A stretch of 64,000 nt of DNA from Micromonospora globbae (GTDB lineage Bacteria; Actinomycetota; Actinomycetes; Mycobacteriales; Micromonosporaceae): NCBI RefSeq assembly GCF_003610785.1, contig NZ_RAQQ01000014.1:62001-126000 (forward strand). The letters are read 5' to 3'. A model generated the notes under the pieces. That model saw only the letters and a program-made list of their open reading frames with translations, made no database searches and was not told the DNA's origin. The translations under genes and the position numbers were made by a program. Below, piece after piece: positions 24,300 to 31,193 of this stretch. Every line of letters starts with the position of its first letter. Position 1 is the stretch's first letter.

Positions 24300-25620
24300 G
24301 GCGAAGGCCGTGCTCCTTGAGGTACGCGATCATCGACTGGTTCGCCTCCCAGCCGTCGGGGAACTTCACCGGCACGTCGAGGTGCACCGGCTCGGTCGAC
24401 GGGTGGGCGTCGAGCAGTTCGGCGATGCCGTCGCGGGCCACCACGATGCAGGCGTGCCGGTGGCGGGAGGCCAGCACGCAGAGCCGCCCCGACTCCAGAT
24501 GGAACGCGGTGGCGTCCCGCCGGCCGGACAGCGGGTGCAGCACGATCGTCACGTCGTACTCCCGGCCCTGGAGCCGGTTGGCGGTGTCGACGGTGACGCC
24601 GGCGGCGGCGCCGAGCCGCGCGCGGATGGCCGCGGCCTGGTCGCGGTGCGCCGCGCCGATGGCGATCCGGTCCGCGGTCACCGGCGCGCCCTGCGGGGCC
24701 TGCTCGGAGACGGCGACCGCACCGCGCTCCAGCAACCGCACCGCCAGCGCCGCGCACGCCTCGGCCGCCTCCCCGTCGGTCCGCAGGGTGTGCCGCTCCG
24801 GCAGCTCGTACAGCCCCCAGCCGGACGCCGCGGCCGACTCGACGGCGGCGTCGAGCGCGTCGCCCGGGCCGGCGGCGGTCAGCGTCAGCGCCCGGTCGTC
24901 GGGGCCGGTGCCGGCCCGGAACCCGGTGAACGGGTAGAAGGCGCGCGCCACGACGGGCGCCGCGGAGGCCGGCAGCCGCCACGACACCGGCAGCCGGTGT
25001 ACGGGGAGGTCGGGGTTGTGCCGCAGCAGCACCGCCACGGCGGACTGCATCGGGTCCCAGGTCAGACCGGTCCAGCGTGCCGTGTCGACGGTGGAGAACG
25101 GGTCGAGCTGACCGGGGTCGCCCACGAACAGCGCCCGTTCGAAACGGCCGGCCACGCGCAGCAGGGCGTCGGAGCGCATCTGGTACGCCTCGTCCACGAT
25201 CGCCCACGGCCAGCAGCCCTCGGTGACCGTGGCCCACTTGGCCGCCGTACCGATGATGACCGCCGGACCGCCGAGGTCCGCGACCTTCGCGGCGACCCTC
25301 GCGTGACCCTCGACCCGCGCCGACGGCCGGTAGTCGGTGGCGGAGAGGCGGCCGATCCGCAGCTCGGGGGCCTTGCGCGCCACCCGGTCGATGAGGTCGT
25401 CCACCTGCTCGTTGGTCTGCGCCACGATGATGAGCGGCTCGCCGGCCTCGGCCAGTTCGACGGCGGCGCGTACCACGAGGGTCGACTTGCCGGCCCCCGG
25501 CGGCGAGTCGACCACGACGCCGCGGTGGTCGCCGGACCGCAGGTCGGCCAGCACGGCGGTGATCACCCGCTCCGCCTCCAGGGCGGGCGGCAGCTCCAGC
25601 CCGGTCAGCACGTGCCTCAC
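24295..25620 (-). CDS. Superfamily 1 (Upf1-like) DNA/RNA helicase
   Basis: A 441-aa helicase core. All main SF1 motifs are visible: I SPPGAGKST, Ia VAQTNEQVDDL, II AIVDEAYQ, III VGDPGQLDP, IV VSWRLP, V TANRLQGREYDVTI and VI VLASRHRHA. The motif II and V forms are those of the Upf1/Dna2 branch. It has no nuclease, zinc-cluster or accessory domain, so it is a minimal core that probably acts with partners. GTG 25620 is adopted; GTG 25611 is in frame and better spaced from AGGAG. It is monocistronic here. Confidence 0.9.
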   Translation of the reverse strand: MRHVLTGLELPPALEAERVITAVLADLRSGDHRGVVVDSPPGAGKSTLVVRAAVELAEAGEPLIIVAQTNEQVDDLIDRVARKAPELRIGRLSATDYRPSARVEGHARVAAKVADLGGPAVIIGTAAKWATVTEGCWPWAIVDEAYQMRSDALLRVAGRFERALFVGDPGQLDPFSTVDTARWTGLTWDPMQSAVAVLLRHNPDLPVHRLPVSWRLPASAAPVVARAFYPFTGFRAGTGPDDRALTLTAAGPGDALDAAVESAAASGWGLYELPERHTLRTDGEAAEACAALAVRLLERGAVAVSEQAPQGAPVTADRIAIGAAHRDQAAAIRARLGAAAGVTVDTANRLQGREYDVTIVLHPLSGRRDATAFHLESGRLCVLASRHRHACIVVARDGIAELLDAHPSTEPVHLDVPVKFPDGWEANQSMIAYLKEHGLRP

Positions 25621-25953
25621 CTCTCCTCGCCGCTCCCGGAGACCTTAACGACTGGTGGTCGCGCGCTGGGGAGCTGAGTCGTCTGCGTCGTCACGCGCGC
25701 GCCGGACCCGGTGCCGGCGGTGGCCGGTTGCCGCTGGCTGCCCGCGATCCTGGACGGGTCGCCGCTGGTTGCCCGCGCGTTGCCGCCTGGCTGCCCGCGT
25801 CCCCGGCCGGGCTGTCGCTGGCTCCCTGCCTCCCTGGGTCGGGCTGTCGCCTGGCTGCCCGGCTCCCTGATTCGGGCTGTCGCTTCCTACCCCAAGACGG
25901 GCTGTCGCTTCGGCCGGATGACTAGGCGCCGGTGGACCGGGAATGCGCCGGCC
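25621..25953. other. Non-coding stretch with degenerate repeats
   Basis: No convincing gene is seen between the helicase start and the next small reading frame. The right two-thirds is a degenerate tandem-repeat patch (25726-25914) described separately. Confidence 0.6.
25726..25914. repeat. Degenerate tandem repeat patch
   Basis: About seven units of 17-33 bp share the core G(G)GyTGyCGC(C)TGGCTGCCCG. The 11-mer CGGGCTGTCGC occurs exactly at 25808-25818, 25840-25850, 25873-25883 and 25898-25908. Spacers between units are themselves repeat-derived and units vary, so it is not a CRISPR. Confidence 0.75.
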
Positions 25954-26175
25954 ATGGGTAGCCAGAAGCCGAACAAGCATGACCCTGGCGGCGAGTCGGC
26001 GCGCGGGCGGCGGCATCCGGGCAGCGGTGCACGGGGCCGGCAGGGCTCCGAGGTGGAGCGCTCGCCGGAGCGCCGGCACCTGCGGGCCGCGACCGGCACC
26101 TCCGGTTCCGAGCGCGACCAGGGCCGGGCGAAGGTCGAGGGCAGCCAGCGGGTCCAGCGCCAGGGGACGCGGTAA
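25954..26175 (+). CDS. Small basic hypothetical protein
   Basis: A 73-aa reading frame from ATG 25954. The product is very polar and rich in Arg, Gly, Ser, Gln and Glu, without hydrophobic segments (SQKPNKHDPGGESARG and so on); such composition suggests a disordered, nucleic-acid-binding or stress-related protein. Third positions are GC-rich as in real genes of this genome, but no clear Shine-Dalgarno is seen. Existence is uncertain. Confidence 0.4.
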   Translation: MGSQKPNKHDPGGESARGRRHPGSGARGRQGSEVERSPERRHLRAATGTSGSERDQGRAKVEGSQRVQRQGTR

Positions 26176-26241
26176 GCCCTCGCCGATGCCTCGTGAATCC
26201 GGCATCCCCGGGGTGCCGCAACGTGTGGAAGGTGGCGTCGA

Positions 26242-26562
26242 ATGGCGAAGTTCCTGCTCAGGTCGACCTTCACCCCTGACGGGATCAAGGGCCTGGTGAA
26301 GGACGGCGGCAGCAAGCGGGCGGAGGTCGCCACCAGGGCGATCGAGGCGGCCGGCGGGCGGGTGGAGTCGCTGTCGTTCGGCCTCGGTGAGTACGACACG
26401 TACGTGGTGTGCGAACTGCCGGACCACCAGACGGCCGTTGCGCTGGCGATCGCCATCCGGGCTGCCGGCGGCGTCGACACGCGGGTCGTGCCGCTGCTGA
26501 CCCCACAGGAGGTGGACGAGGCGGTGCAGAAGCAGATGACGTACCAGGCGCCGGGGAAGTGA
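26242..26562 (+). CDS. GYD domain protein
   Basis: A 106-aa protein of the GYD family (PF08734): FLLRSTFTPDGIKGLVKDGG, then GGRVESLSFGLGEYDTYVV, which covers the family's Gly-Tyr-Asp-like signature (GEYD here), and a C-terminal helix (LLTPQEVDEAV). The family has a ferredoxin-like fold of unknown role. ATG 26242 has GGAAGG about 9 nt upstream. It precedes the PadR gene by 60 bp and is likely separately transcribed. Confidence 0.88.
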   Translation: MAKFLLRSTFTPDGIKGLVKDGGSKRAEVATRAIEAAGGRVESLSFGLGEYDTYVVCELPDHQTAVALAIAIRAAGGVDTRVVPLLTPQEVDEAVQKQMTYQAPGK

Positions 26563-26585
26563 CCGGCGGGCTTGATCGCCGGGGC

Positions 26586-26616
26586 TTGACCAATAGGTTG
26601 GTCATCGTCATATGCT
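26586..26616 (+). promoter_or_regulatory. Leaderless promoter with PadR-type palindrome
   Basis: -35 TTGACC (26586-26591), 19-nt spacer, -10 TATGCT (26611-26616), then 6 nt to ATG 26623. TGACCAA-TAGG-TTGGTCA (26587-26604) is a perfect palindrome that covers the -35, fitting autorepression by the PadR protein encoded downstream. Confidence 0.75.
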
Positions 26617-26622
26617 GACGGC

Positions 26623-26976
26623 ATGACTGACTCCGTGAGGCCCATGCGGGAGCCCACCTACTTCATCCTCGCCGCCCTTCAGGACGAGCCGCTGCACGGT
26701 TACGCCATCGTCAAGCGGGCGCAGGAGCTGTCCGGCGGGCGCGTACGCCTGACCACGGGCACCCTCTACGCCGCGCTCGACCGGCTCACCGGCGAGGAGA
26801 TGGTGCAGGTGGCGGGCGAGTCCGTGATCAACGGCCGGCACCGCCGCACGTACGAGCTGACCGACCAGGGCCGGGCGGCACTGCACGCCGAGGCGGAGCG
26901 GATGGCCGCGGCGGCCCGGGTCGTGCGTGACCGGGAGCCCCGGTCGGCGGCGATGGTCCGGACGGTGCCGGCGTGA
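26623..26976 (+). CDS. PadR family transcriptional regulator
   Basis: A 117-aa PadR-type winged-helix regulator. PTYFILAALQDEPLHGYAIV is the family opening and LTTGTLYAALDRLTGEEMV the recognition/wing region; the C-terminal helix is short. Start ATG 26623 lies 6 nt after a -10, so the mRNA is probably leaderless. It overlaps the following membrane-protein gene (GTGA), a common PadR-with-target pairing; it likely represses the pair through the palindrome at 26587-26604. Confidence 0.93.
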   Translation: MTDSVRPMREPTYFILAALQDEPLHGYAIVKRAQELSGGRVRLTTGTLYAALDRLTGEEMVQVAGESVINGRHRRTYELTDQGRAALHAEAERMAAAARVVRDREPRSAAMVRTVPA

Positions 26977-27884
26977 ACGACCTTGAGCGCCGCTACCGCT
27001 GGCTCCTGAACATCTACCCCCGCCCCTACCGTGAGTACCGCCTCGACGAGATGCTGGAGACCCTGCTCGCGACGGCCGACGAGCACCAGCGACGGCCGAG
27101 CCTGCGGGAGGCCGCGTCGCTCGTGGTGGGCGGCCTGCGCGCCCGCACCGGCGCCGACCGGCTCCGCTCCCCCGTGGCGCTGCGCCACTCCGCGCTGCGG
27201 CTGTCCGCCCTGGCCCTGCTCGTGTACGGCCTGACGCTGGCCGCCGTCGGGCCGGTCGCCGACCTGGCCCAGATCGGGTACGGCGCGCCCGCCGGGATCG
27301 TCGACGTGTGGGGCGTCGCCATCGCGGCGGCACTCGCCGTGGCGCTCCTCGCGACCGCGTGGGGCGCCTACCGCGTGGCGTTCGTGGCGGCCGTGGTGAC
27401 CGTGGCCGCGCAGCACGCGCACGCCGGCGTCTCCGCCGGGACGTGGCCGGCCGACATCCTCCGCAACGCGGGCGACTCCCGACTGTGGCCCGTCCTGCTG
27501 GCCGCGCTCGCCCTGCTGCCTCTGCTGAGGGCACCCCGCACCCGGGTGGCGCGGCCGTGGGTCTGGCTCGTTCCCACCGTGCTGGCGATCGTCGCCTTCA
27601 CCCCCAGCCCGCTCAACGACTGGTCAGACGCCCGCACCATGTCCCTCTACGCGTTCGCCGCGGTGGCGCTCCTGGCCGCGCCGATCGACACGCGAGCACC
27701 GATCGCCGCGTTCGCCCTGCTCCTCGTCCCCGCCTTCGCCCGCATCAGCTACCACCTTCTCCACACCGCATCGGCAGCGCACGACCTGCGTGTCTCCGCC
27801 GTTCCCATCGCCACCCTCGCGGCGCTCCTGGCCGCGACGCTCGCCGCCGCGACCGTCACGAGCCGCCGCCACGCCCGGATGTGA
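26973..27884 (+). CDS. Polytopic membrane protein coupled to PadR
   Basis: A 303-aa protein. A soluble N-terminus (ERRYRWLLNIYPRPYREYR, then DEMLETLLATAD) resembles the region found in proteins next to PadR regulators in actinomycetes. About seven membrane helices follow from residue 75. GTG 26973 overlaps the PadR stop codon. Its role is unknown; the genetic pairing makes it the regulated partner. The transcript ends in two tandem hairpins. Confidence 0.85.
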   Translation: MNDLERRYRWLLNIYPRPYREYRLDEMLETLLATADEHQRRPSLREAASLVVGGLRARTGADRLRSPVALRHSALRLSALALLVYGLTLAAVGPVADLAQIGYGAPAGIVDVWGVAIAAALAVALLATAWGAYRVAFVAAVVTVAAQHAHAGVSAGTWPADILRNAGDSRLWPVLLAALALLPLLRAPRTRVARPWVWLVPTVLAIVAFTPSPLNDWSDARTMSLYAFAAVALLAAPIDTRAPIAAFALLLVPAFARISYHLLHTASAAHDLRVSAVPIATLAALLAATLAAATVTSRRHARM

Positions 27885-27894
27885 CGCCAGGCCA

Positions 27895-27947
27895 TCCCCG
27901 CCGCTCCCTCTCCCCGGGAGCGGCGGGGACCGGTGCGGGCGCACCGG
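27895..27947 (+). terminator. Two tandem terminator hairpins
   Basis: The first has 14-bp perfect arms (27895-27908 with 27916-27929) and a 7-nt loop. The second is CCGGTGC-GGGC-GCACCGG (27930-27947), directly after it. Confidence 0.85.
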
Positions 27948-27990
27948 CAGCGGCAGCACTTAGCCGTCCCTGGCGTTCGCGTGGTGGCCA

Positions 27991-28692
27991 TCAGTCGTGG
28001 GTGAACCGGCCCTGGGACACTGCCATCTCCACCTCGTCCGGCTCGACACCCCGCCGCCGGGCTTGGTCCGCCGCCCAATGCAGGTAGGCGAGCCACTCCG
28101 CCGGGAGCCACTCGGCACCGCGCCGTACGCCCGCCTCCGCCGGCAGTTGGCGCGCCACGGCGGGGTCGAGGATGAGGGGTTGCAGCTGGCCGTCGCCGAG
28201 TGCGGTCGTGCCCGGGCCGGGGGCACCGCCGGCGGCCGCCCGGCGGTAGCCGGCGAAGTAGAGCAGCTTCGTGAACAGCGCCGGCCCGAGCCGGGGCAGC
28301 CGCGACTCCTTCGGGTCGCGCAGCCGCTGGTAGGCGGTCCGCAGCGCCTCCTCGTCCCGCACGGGTGCGCGCAGTCCCTCCAGCGCGTACGCCAGGCGCT
28401 TGCCGTCCGGGTCGCCCTCCAGCGCGCGGACGGTGCGCCACGCGCCGTACCCGATCGGCCCGTACCCCCACATCAGCACCGCGACCAGCAGTTGCCGCGT
28501 GCTGGACCGCCCGGCGTGCCACGCCTGTGCGACCGCGAAGACGTCCCGCCGCCACAGGAGTCCGCTGTCGGCAAGGCCGTCCGGCCAGGCGTCCGGCCAG
28601 GCGTCCGGCGGCAGCGCCGTACGCCATCGGTCGATGTGGACGGTGATCGGTGAGACCTCGCCGGGCAGCGCGCGGTCGTGCGGCTGGGTCAT
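27991..28692 (-). CDS. 8-oxoguanine glycosylase (OGG) fold protein
   Basis: A 233-aa protein that resembles the actinobacterial OGG-fold family: ESRLPRLGPALFTKLLYFAG is the characteristic segment, with PLILDPAVARQL after it, WYG-like VLMWGYGPIGYG before it and WLAYLHWAADQA near the end. The catalytic Lys/Asp of true OGG enzymes is not evident, so DNA repair activity is doubtful. ATG 28692 has GAGGAGG upstream. A 12-bp tandem repeat encodes DAWPDAWPDG near residue 31. Confidence 0.62.
   Translation of the reverse strand: MTQPHDRALPGEVSPITVHIDRWRTALPPDAWPDAWPDGLADSGLLWRRDVFAVAQAWHAGRSSTRQLLVAVLMWGYGPIGYGAWRTVRALEGDPDGKRLAYALEGLRAPVRDEEALRTAYQRLRDPKESRLPRLGPALFTKLLYFAGYRRAAAGGAPGPGTTALGDGQLQPLILDPAVARQLPAEAGVRRGAEWLPAEWLAYLHWAADQARRRGVEPDEVEMAVSQGRFTHD
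28579..28609. repeat. 12-bp tandem repeat in coding sequence
   Basis: GTCCGGCCAGGC is present twice (28579-28590, 28591-28602) with a third partial copy, giving the duplicated DAWP in the OGG-fold protein. Confidence 0.8.
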
Positions 28693-28868
28693 GGCGCCTC
28701 CTCGCTCCGTGCGGCCCGGGCCCCGTCCCCGGCCGCTGTCCCGAAGCCTCGCCCGCGCCCAGCCGTAGCGCCGTCCCAGGAACGGGATATCGCGGTATCA
28801 ACCGGGAGGCCGGCCCGACGGAGAGCGCGGAGCCGGCCAGTAGGTCGTGTCGATCATCCCCGGGATGG

Positions 28869-29132
28869 CTAGCGGGGCAGGTCCTCGGCCGTGGTGCCGC
28901 ACGGGCCGCCGTGATCGGCGCGGCGCCGGCAGCGGTAGCCGCCGTCGAGCCTGACGTCACACCAGATCCGGGTACGCAGGAACTGGCGGTCCTCCTCACT
29001 GAGGGTGGCCTCGCCGAAATCGATGGCGGTGACGTGGCCGAGGGAGTCGCGAAGGGCGACGGTGAGCGCGACGGCCTCGCCGAGGCTCGTCAGCGTGGTG
29101 GGCAGGTGGATGACCCAACGGGGCGCGCTCAC
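28869..29132 (-). CDS. Small hypothetical protein, partner of DivIVA-like gene
   Basis: An 87-aa protein of unknown family: WVIHLPTTLTSLGEAVALTV, an acidic middle (DFGEATLSEEDRQFL) and a Cys-containing tail (IWCDVRL, YRCRR, GPCGT). GTG 29132 overlaps the stop of the upstream DivIVA-like gene by 4 bp, so the two are coupled. The longer reading frame from 29327 has no ribosome site and reads as Arg/Pro-rich out-of-frame sequence. Confidence 0.65.
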   Translation of the reverse strand: MSAPRWVIHLPTTLTSLGEAVALTVALRDSLGHVTAIDFGEATLSEEDRQFLRTRIWCDVRLDGGYRCRRRADHGGPCGTTAEDLPR

Positions 29133-29392
29133 CGAGGCCACCGGCCGTTGGACTCGCCGGGGTCGCCGTGGCGGCAGTTGCGGTGCCGGGACTGCCACTG
29201 CCGCAGCGCCTGGCGGATGCGCTCCGCCTCGGTGTGCGCGGTGGTCAGCTCCCGGCGCAGCCGGTCGAGTTCGTCGGCCACGCGGCCGAGGTAGTCGTAC
29301 ACCTGGGCAGGGTCGAGCCCGCGCCACCGCATGACGAAGGCAGCAGCCCGGACGTGGTGCGCCTGGAGACGGTCACCGGTCACGTAGATCAT
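29129..29392 (-). CDS. DivIVA-like small protein
   Basis: An 87-aa protein. It opens with MIYVTGDRLQAHHVRAAAF and continues with WRGLDPAQVYDYLGRVADE, a DivIVA N-terminal (DivI1A-like) signature, and then a coiled-coil stretch (LDRLRRELTTAHTEAERI). It lacks the long C-terminal coiled coil of true DivIVA/Wag31, so a growth-pole role is not implied. ATG 29392 has AGGGAAG upstream. It is first of a two-gene operon below a GGTATACC palindrome. Confidence 0.75.
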   Translation of the reverse strand: MIYVTGDRLQAHHVRAAAFVMRWRGLDPAQVYDYLGRVADELDRLRRELTTAHTEAERIRQALRQWQSRHRNCRHGDPGESNGRWPR

Positions 29393-29562
29393 CGCTTCCC
29401 TACCTCTGCTGCACCGCTGATGCCGCACCCTTGAACGCGGGGTGCTCGGAGCGGCACCGGGGCGAGCGGGGAGGCGCGAATCCGCTGTCGGGGGAAGCAG
29501 TAACGCCGGAGCCCGGCACCCGCCCCGGGCCATGCGACCACTCTGGATGCACAAGAGGGGTA

Positions 29563-29574
29563 CCGGTATACCGG
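29563..29574. promoter_or_regulatory. CCGGTATACCGG palindrome
   Basis: A perfect 12-bp palindrome in the 271-bp gap before the leftward DivIVA-like operon, followed on the plus strand by GATAAT (29575-29580). It is a candidate operator; GntR-like regulators bind sites of this look, but none is encoded next to it. Confidence 0.45.
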
Positions 29575-29663
29575 GATAATCGTGACGAGCATGCACCATT
29601 CGCATAACGGTGGTGACGCCACGCCGTCCGCCACGCGGGCCCACTCACGGGTGGCGACGCTGG

Positions 29664-30473
29664 TCAGATCGGGGCAGGTTGCCGACTCAGGCGATACGCA
29701 TGCCACTCACAGGCAGCGTCGAGAAGCGGCCCGCGATGCGCTGCCGGGGCACTGACCTGCATCCGCGTCCACAACCGGACCAGGGCATCGGCAAACTCGG
29801 TGACCGCCCTGCCGTCAGCGTCGGCGAAGGCAGGAACACGGACTGCCCAACGCTCGGCATCGGCGGGGCTGTGCCCGGCGCGGATGAGCCGGACCAGCAT
29901 GAAGGCCGTGTCGATCCAGGCGGCGCCGCGGCAGGGCGCGGACCAGTCGACCAGTCGCAGCCGGTCACCGAGCAGGAAGTTTCGAGGAGTCATGTCCGTG
30001 TGCAGGAGGGTTTCCCCGCGGACCATCTCGGGGGCGATGAGCCCACTCCACCGCTCGGTGAAGGGCTGCACGTCGACCGGTGGGCAGGGCGTCAGCTCGC
30101 GGGCGAGCGTGGCCAGCCCGTCGGCAATGGTGTCAAGGTCCGACGAGCCGGGCTCCAGGCGCGGGTGGCGGCCCGGCGCGTATTCAAAGCCGAGCAACAG
30201 CCAGCCATCGCGCTCGACAGTCCAGTGAAGGCGGGGTACGACGTCCGGCAGGAAGGGGTTGATCCGGGCTTCCTTGCGGTAGAGCCAACCCTTCGGGCCC
30301 TCCGTACGGCCGCCCTTGCAGAAGATCCGGCCCGCCTTTGTATGAAGCGCGAGAGCGATCTCGCAACTCGCGCCGTCCGGCAACGACTCGGTCCGCATGA
30401 CCTCGCCCGCTTGACGCTCGACTGCGCGCCGCACCCCGGCAGGTAGTTCGTTCCATTGGCGGCGAGCCGACAT
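29664..30473 (-). CDS. APH-fold phosphotransferase
   Basis: A 269-aa kinase-like protein of the aminoglycoside phosphotransferase superfamily. The catalytic loop is LLHTDMTPRNFLL (HxDxxxxN) and the metal site is RLVDWSAP. ATG 30473 has AAAGGG 7 nt before it. The upstream stop-to-start gap holds a 13-bp hairpin directly before its ribosome site. Such solitary APH-fold proteins near XRE/TPR regulators are frequent in actinomycetes; their substrates are not known, and antibiotic resistance should not be assumed. Confidence 0.85.
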   Translation of the reverse strand: MSARRQWNELPAGVRRAVERQAGEVMRTESLPDGASCEIALALHTKAGRIFCKGGRTEGPKGWLYRKEARINPFLPDVVPRLHWTVERDGWLLLGFEYAPGRHPRLEPGSSDLDTIADGLATLARELTPCPPVDVQPFTERWSGLIAPEMVRGETLLHTDMTPRNFLLGDRLRLVDWSAPCRGAAWIDTAFMLVRLIRAGHSPADAERWAVRVPAFADADGRAVTEFADALVRLWTRMQVSAPAAHRGPLLDAACEWHAYRLSRQPAPI

Positions 30474-30490
30474 CGGCGAGCCCTTTCCAG

Positions 30491-30527
30491 GCGGTGGTCC
30501 CGGACAGGGTATGCCCGGGACCACCGC
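30491..30527 (-). terminator. Hairpin between GRDP gene and APH gene (terminator or attenuator)
   Basis: GCGGTGGTCCCGG (30491-30503) and CCGGGACCACCGC (30515-30527) pair perfectly with an 11-nt loop. In the direction of transcription it follows the GRDP stop by 8 bp and ends 4 bp before the Shine-Dalgarno of the APH gene. Confidence 0.75.
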
Positions 30528-30535
30528 TGAGGGCG

Positions 30536-31009
30536 TCAACCCGTCGGGCTGTTGTGGCAACCGGCGTGGCACTGACTGCACTTGGAGCTGCAGTCGGCCG
30601 TCACCCCGCCCCAGAGCTCCTGGTCGAGGGCGAAGCCGGCAGCCCGAATCGCTGCCACCGTTCGGGAGATCGGCGCGCCGAGCGGCTCCGGAGCCGTGGG
30701 GCCGGCGTCGTCGGACGGCGGGTCGGGCTGATGGTGGACGAACCGGCCGGCGATCCGCTCGCAGAAATCGGCGTACTCGCGGGTGTGGAGGATGAACGTG
30801 TGCCAGCCGATGTCCACGAGGTCACTCGGGCCGAGTGGTTCGGTGGCGTTGGCGCAGGCGGCGAGGAAGGCGAGCGCCTGGTCCATGATCCTGGCCGGCA
30901 GATCTGCCGCCAGCCCGGGACAATCGCGGGCGATGCGGCCGGTCAGCTGGGTGAACAGCTCATCGGAAACGAGGGTGCGGCCAGTGCTGATCCGTTCGAC
31001 GGTAAGCAT
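30536..31009 (-). CDS. Glycine-rich domain (GRDP)-like protein with Cys-rich tail
   Basis: A 157-aa protein. The body (DELFTQLTGRIARDCPGLAA, IMDQALAFLAACA, DLVDIGWHTFILHTREYADF) matches the short bacterial glycine-rich-domain-containing family. After a Pro-rich linker it ends in DCSSKCSQCHAGCHNSPTG, with four Cys and two His in 15 residues, suggesting a metal site or a modified peptide tail. ATG 31009 has GAAGGAG before it. It is divergent from the XRE/TPR regulator across a 184-bp gap with a likely shared control region. Confidence 0.72.
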   Translation of the reverse strand: MLTVERISTGRTLVSDELFTQLTGRIARDCPGLAADLPARIMDQALAFLAACANATEPLGPSDLVDIGWHTFILHTREYADFCERIAGRFVHHQPDPPSDDAGPTAPEPLGAPISRTVAAIRAAGFALDQELWGGVTADCSSKCSQCHAGCHNSPTG

Positions 31010-31084
31010 CCTGCTCCTTCTGTCGGCGGGACTCCCTTGCATCGAGGCTGCGCACGATCGGCTGCCGACCGTATGACACTGAGA

Positions 31085-31113
31085 GAATTGTCGACATGTG
31101 TGGCACGTATACC
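31085..31113. promoter_or_regulatory. Divergent promoter region, GRDP and XRE/TPR genes
   Basis: The 184-bp gap holds an AT-richer core. On the plus strand TATACC (31108-31113) is a possible -10; on the minus strand TACGGT (31074-31069) is one. The palindrome TGTCGACA (31089-31096) lies between them, placed to affect both. Confidence 0.45.
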
Positions 31114-31193
31114 GCCTGCTCGGTGAGTGGTTTGAATGGATAGGCTCAACTGAGCACCATCGACACAGCCACCCGCGAACAGCGAGGTTGCCG

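Noticed and set aside
25726..25914. Tandem repeats resembling a CRISPR array
   Set aside because: Units vary in sequence and length, and the 'spacers' are themselves repeat-derived. There is no cas gene; the Cas4-like nuclease is 27 kb away.
31098..31193. Earlier ATG start for the XRE/TPR regulator
   Set aside because: The additional 32 residues lie before the zinc ribbon without conservation, and no ribosome site precedes ATG 31098; GTG 31194 has one.
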